Shown: piece after piece, positions 61,251 through 64,000 of the stretch | How positions within the stretch are numbered: position 1 is the first letter of the stretch | Layout of the letters: the number at the start of each line of letters is the position of its first letter | Assembly (NCBI GenBank): GCA_947502355.1 | Contig: CANMZP010000002.1 | Coordinates: 62,001 to 126,000, forward strand | Origin: an uncultured Thalassotalea sp. | GTDB taxonomy: Bacteria > Pseudomonadota > Gammaproteobacteria > Enterobacterales > Alteromonadaceae | Length of the DNA stretch: 64,000 nucleotides | Direction: 5' to 3' | Made by a program: the position numbers and the translations under genes | The notes under the pieces: model-generated | The model's input: the letters and a program-made list of their open reading frames with translations, nothing else | Database searches by the model: none | What the model was told of the DNA's origin: nothing

Positions 61251-63860
61251 ATGAAAAAATTCCCTTTAGCATTCACTTCGATTGCGGTGTTGTTTGGCCT
61301 AACGGCTTGTAATGAGCAACCAGCAAAAAGCCCTACCAAAGCGCAAGACGTTACGTTGGAAAAGTTATTACATGTGCCATCGCCAGAGTGGCAAGATCAG
61401 GTTATTTACTTTTTGATGACCGACAGGTTTAGCGATGGCGACCCAAGCAATAATGACCAAGGCATTGGGGAATATAATCCCGCACTTGAAAACCACTTTA
61501 GTGGAGGTGATTTGCAAGGGGTAGTTAATCAACTGGACTACCTTGAAAATCTTGGCGTGACAGCTGTTTGGACAACACCGATTGTGGCGAACCAGTGGTG
61601 GAGCACCGCATCAAATTACGGTGGTTATCACGGCTATTGGGCTACCGATTTTACTCAGGTAGATAAACATTTAGGAAGTCTTGAAACCTATCAGGAGTTG
61701 TCGGATAAATTGCATCGCCGTGGCATGTATTTAATTCAGGATATCGTGGTAAACCACACCGGTAACTTTTTTAATTATAAAGACGGCCATAATGGTTATG
61801 ATGCTAACGATACCGCTAAAAACTTTTATTTACTTGAAGATCCAAATTCAGCGCAGCCAGCCCCCGTTCAGCCACCATTTGATATGATTGATCGTAACAA
61901 CCCGGAACACGTTGCGGCAGATATTTATAACTGGACACCTTCGATCACCGATTATAATAACCTTGATCACCAATTTACCTATCAACTGGCCACGTTAGCG
62001 GATTTAAATACTGAAAACCCTGTGGTTATTGATGCGATGAAACAAACCTATGGTGACTGGATCAAGAAGGTTGGTGTGGATGCATTTCGAATTGATACCG
62101 TTAAGTACGTAGATAATGCGTTTTTTCATCACTTTATGCACGACGACGATGGTATTCATGCCATAGCCAAAGAAACAGGTCGCGATCACTTTTTGGCGTT
62201 TGGTGAAATCTTCGATACATCAAAGCCATATGACAATAAAGGTGAGCGCAATGTGGCCAAGTATTTTGGTAGCGCAGAAAAGCCTGAATTAAACTCGGTC
62301 ATTTCCTTTCCATTGCATCATGAATTAAAAACCGTATTTGCTCAGGGCTTTCCAACTGATCACCTTGCTTATCGTATTGATCAGCATATGCAAATGTACC
62401 CTAACCCTTATACCGTACCTACGTTTATTGATAACCATGATATGTCCCGTTTTTTGGCAAGTGGTGACGTGGAGGGCTTCAAACAAGCTTTAGCAACCAT
62501 TTTTACTATTCCTGGTATTCCAACCATTTATCAGGGGACGGCGCAGGCCATGAACGAATCTCGTCAGGCAATGTTTAAAGGTGGCTTTAATGCCGATAAA
62601 GACTATTTTGACCAATCATCCGAGTTATATGGTTTTATCAGTGAAATGGCCAAGATTCGCACCAGTGATAAACTTTTTACCCGTGGCGACATAAAACAAA
62701 TTGCCGCGAATAAAAATGGTCCTGGACTATTAGCCTATACCCGAAGTTATCAAGGCCGAACCGTATTAGTGATGTTTAATACTTCCCGCAACGATATTTT
62801 GGTTAATGGCGTGACTGTTGCCGATAGCTTTGCCGAGTTAAAGGCAATGTATGGTGATATTGACGGCATGCAACTAAATCCGGCAGGTAAATTGACCACC
62901 GAACTTGCAGGGCGCAGTATTGTAATTGCTGAACTTGTAAAAGCCGAGGGCAGCATGCAAATTGCATTGCAACCGCCAGTGATTAATAACCAATTTGATA
63001 GTCAGCCAATCGTTAAAGATTTTACTTTATCTGGCAGTGCAACCGTGGCAAATAGTGAAATTAAGCTGGTTAAAAATAGCCGCTTAGATACGGCGATAAC
63101 AGTACCAACCGATGCCGGTGGGCAATGGCAATACAACTACAAAGTTGAAAACTTAGGTGAAGACAAGGTATCTCTTATTGCGTACCAGAGCGAAGTTAAT
63201 CTAGGCAGTGAGCCCGTGGCCTTTACAACCTTAGTGACCAAAGCACAGCAAGAAGTTAGCTTTAACGATCCGGCAAATGATGATGTTGGCTTAACAGGTA
63301 ATTACCTCCCTCCCCTGCACAGTCAAAGTGTGGGTCAATTGGATATTCTTGCCGCTGATGTGCAACTTGGTGGTGAAGTGCTTAAGTTAACGTTAACCAT
63401 GCGTGCAGTCACCGATGAATGGATCCCTGCCAATGGGTTTGACAATGTTGCTTTTAGCCTGTTTTTTGACTTACCAAATCAACAAGGTGGTAAAGTGTTA
63501 CCCATTATTAATGCCGACATTCCACAAGGTTGGGATTGGGACTTAGGGCATGTAGTTTATGGCTGGGGTAATACTACGTTTTCGGCGGTAAACAGCGATA
63601 AACACCATCAAGGTGAGAAGTTTGGTGTGGCACCAATGGCATCGGTCGATAAATCCGCAAGAAAGATAAGCTTTAAATACTCTGGGGCAGACTTTGGCAT
63701 AAAAAACTGGCACGGCAGCAAAGTTTACATCACTACCTGGGATATCACCGGAGAAGGGGTGTACCGTGAAATCTCATCTGAAGCGTCAAAATGGAGCATG
63801 AAAGGTGACAGTGAACATGGCCCTAAGATCCTTGACGAGCTAAAAATCATCATTGAATAA
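61251..63860 (+). CDS. lipoprotein alpha-amylase family GH13 with C-terminal binding module
   Basis: Starch-cleaving GH13 enzyme of 869 residues. Start at ATG 61251 follows ACAGGA and gives a lipoprotein signal with lipobox LTAC; the upstream extension has no support. Catalytic residues: Asp282 (VDAFRID), Glu319 (FGEIF) and Asp397 (DNHD); DIVVNH and the WSTASNYGGYHGY region are also conserved. After a beta domain and an Ig-like segment (about 580-690), the C-terminal third (SFNDPANDDVGLTGNYLPP ... GWDWDLGHVVYGWGN) resembles the glucodextranase C-terminal module (PF09985), probably starch-binding or membrane-associating. It likely acts with the adjacent TBDR. No ATACGTAT site is seen directly upstream. 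Confidence 0.93.
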   Translation: MKKFPLAFTSIAVLFGLTACNEQPAKSPTKAQDVTLEKLLHVPSPEWQDQVIYFLMTDRFSDGDPSNNDQGIGEYNPALENHFSGGDLQGVVNQLDYLENLGVTAVWTTPIVANQWWSTASNYGGYHGYWATDFTQVDKHLGSLETYQELSDKLHRRGMYLIQDIVVNHTGNFFNYKDGHNGYDANDTAKNFYLLEDPNSAQPAPVQPPFDMIDRNNPEHVAADIYNWTPSITDYNNLDHQFTYQLATLADLNTENPVVIDAMKQTYGDWIKKVGVDAFRIDTVKYVDNAFFHHFMHDDDGIHAIAKETGRDHFLAFGEIFDTSKPYDNKGERNVAKYFGSAEKPELNSVISFPLHHELKTVFAQGFPTDHLAYRIDQHMQMYPNPYTVPTFIDNHDMSRFLASGDVEGFKQALATIFTIPGIPTIYQGTAQAMNESRQAMFKGGFNADKDYFDQSSELYGFISEMAKIRTSDKLFTRGDIKQIAANKNGPGLLAYTRSYQGRTVLVMFNTSRNDILVNGVTVADSFAELKAMYGDIDGMQLNPAGKLTTELAGRSIVIAELVKAEGSMQIALQPPVINNQFDSQPIVKDFTLSGSATVANSEIKLVKNSRLDTAITVPTDAGGQWQYNYKVENLGEDKVSLIAYQSEVNLGSEPVAFTTLVTKAQQEVSFNDPANDDVGLTGNYLPPLHSQSVGQLDILAADVQLGGEVLKLTLTMRAVTDEWIPANGFDNVAFSLFFDLPNQQGGKVLPIINADIPQGWDWDLGHVVYGWGNTTFSAVNSDKHHQGEKFGVAPMASVDKSARKISFKYSGADFGIKNWHGSKVYITTWDITGEGVYREISSEASKWSMKGDSEHGPKILDELKIIIE

Positions 63861-63967
63861 GCCAAAAGTTAGTGGGATTGTTATAACCAGTGATGGACCG
63901 ATAATTGATCCATATTGGGTTAACAAACGATGTGTTCTCTTGAGAACAAATGGGTAAGTATGTAACG

Positions 63968-63999
63968 GGATGAGGTAAGTATACCTCATCCTTTTTTTA
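63968..63999 (+). terminator. intrinsic terminator after alpha-amylase
   Basis: Stem GGATGAGGTA / TACCTCATCC, loop AGTA, followed by seven T. Confidence 0.9.
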
Positions 64000-64000
64000 T

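Overview
This window looks like the chromosome of a marine, polysaccharide-degrading gammaproteobacterium of the order Alteromonadales (Colwellia/Thalassotalea/Alteromonas-like). The evidence is five large TonB-dependent receptors (TBDRs) of the type that replaces porins and Sus systems in these bacteria, moderate-to-low GC, SLC45-like sugar permeases, lipoprotein glycosidases, and polA and topB of gammaproteobacterial type. The assignment is inference; no rRNA or tRNA gene was seen.

Layout. (1) 1-16.8 kb is a starch/maltodextrin locus: two near-duplicate TBDRs, two SLC45-like MFS permeases, a flavin-dependent tryptophan-halogenase homologue, a lipoprotein pullulanase-type GH13, a GH97 alpha-glucosidase and a LacI-family regulator. 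A palindrome with core ATACGTAT precedes four of these transcription units and also a distant TBDR at 57.9 kb, next to a lipoprotein alpha-amylase (61.3-63.9 kb), so the starch system is split across both ends of the window. (2) 16.8-21.6 kb is mostly housekeeping: a spermidine-synthase-like protein split into membrane and catalytic halves, cdd-deoA, and a periplasmic-binding-like protein. (3) 21.7-22.4 kb holds three tandem, almost identical ~93-nt transcription units on the minus strand, each with a sigma70-like promoter (17-bp spacing) and the same intrinsic terminator: an apparently triplicated small RNA. (4) 22.5-35.3 kb is a MurNAc/peptidoglycan-sugar catabolic island: nagZ, nagB, an RpiR/MurR-type regulator, anmK, an FAD/Fe-S D-lactate dehydrogenase, an exo-muramidase lipoprotein (NamZ family), murQ and a sodium/solute symporter. 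(5) 35.8-49.9 kb is a GlcNAc/chitin-oligosaccharide block: two TBDRs, GH20, a NagK-like kinase, nagA, and a GHL10/YngK-type lipoprotein. (6) 50-56.6 kb: topB, a lactate permease and polA. (7) 57.2-57.6 kb: decayed gene remnants, then the second starch block.

How it fits together. MurQ would release D-lactate from MurNAc-6-phosphate, the dehydrogenase would oxidise it, NagA/NagB would channel GlcNAc-6-phosphate to fructose-6-phosphate, and the lactate permease carries the best example (GGAATAATTTATTCC) of a palindrome that recurs in weaker forms before nagB, regulator/anmK, murQ, the symporter, GH20 and a TBDR. A second palindrome (TGACAGCGCTGTCA) lies before the NagK-like gene and GH20. A 247-bp inverted-repeat element occurs twice in opposite orientation (4.0 and 47.9 kb), each time abutting or forming the 3' end of a gene.
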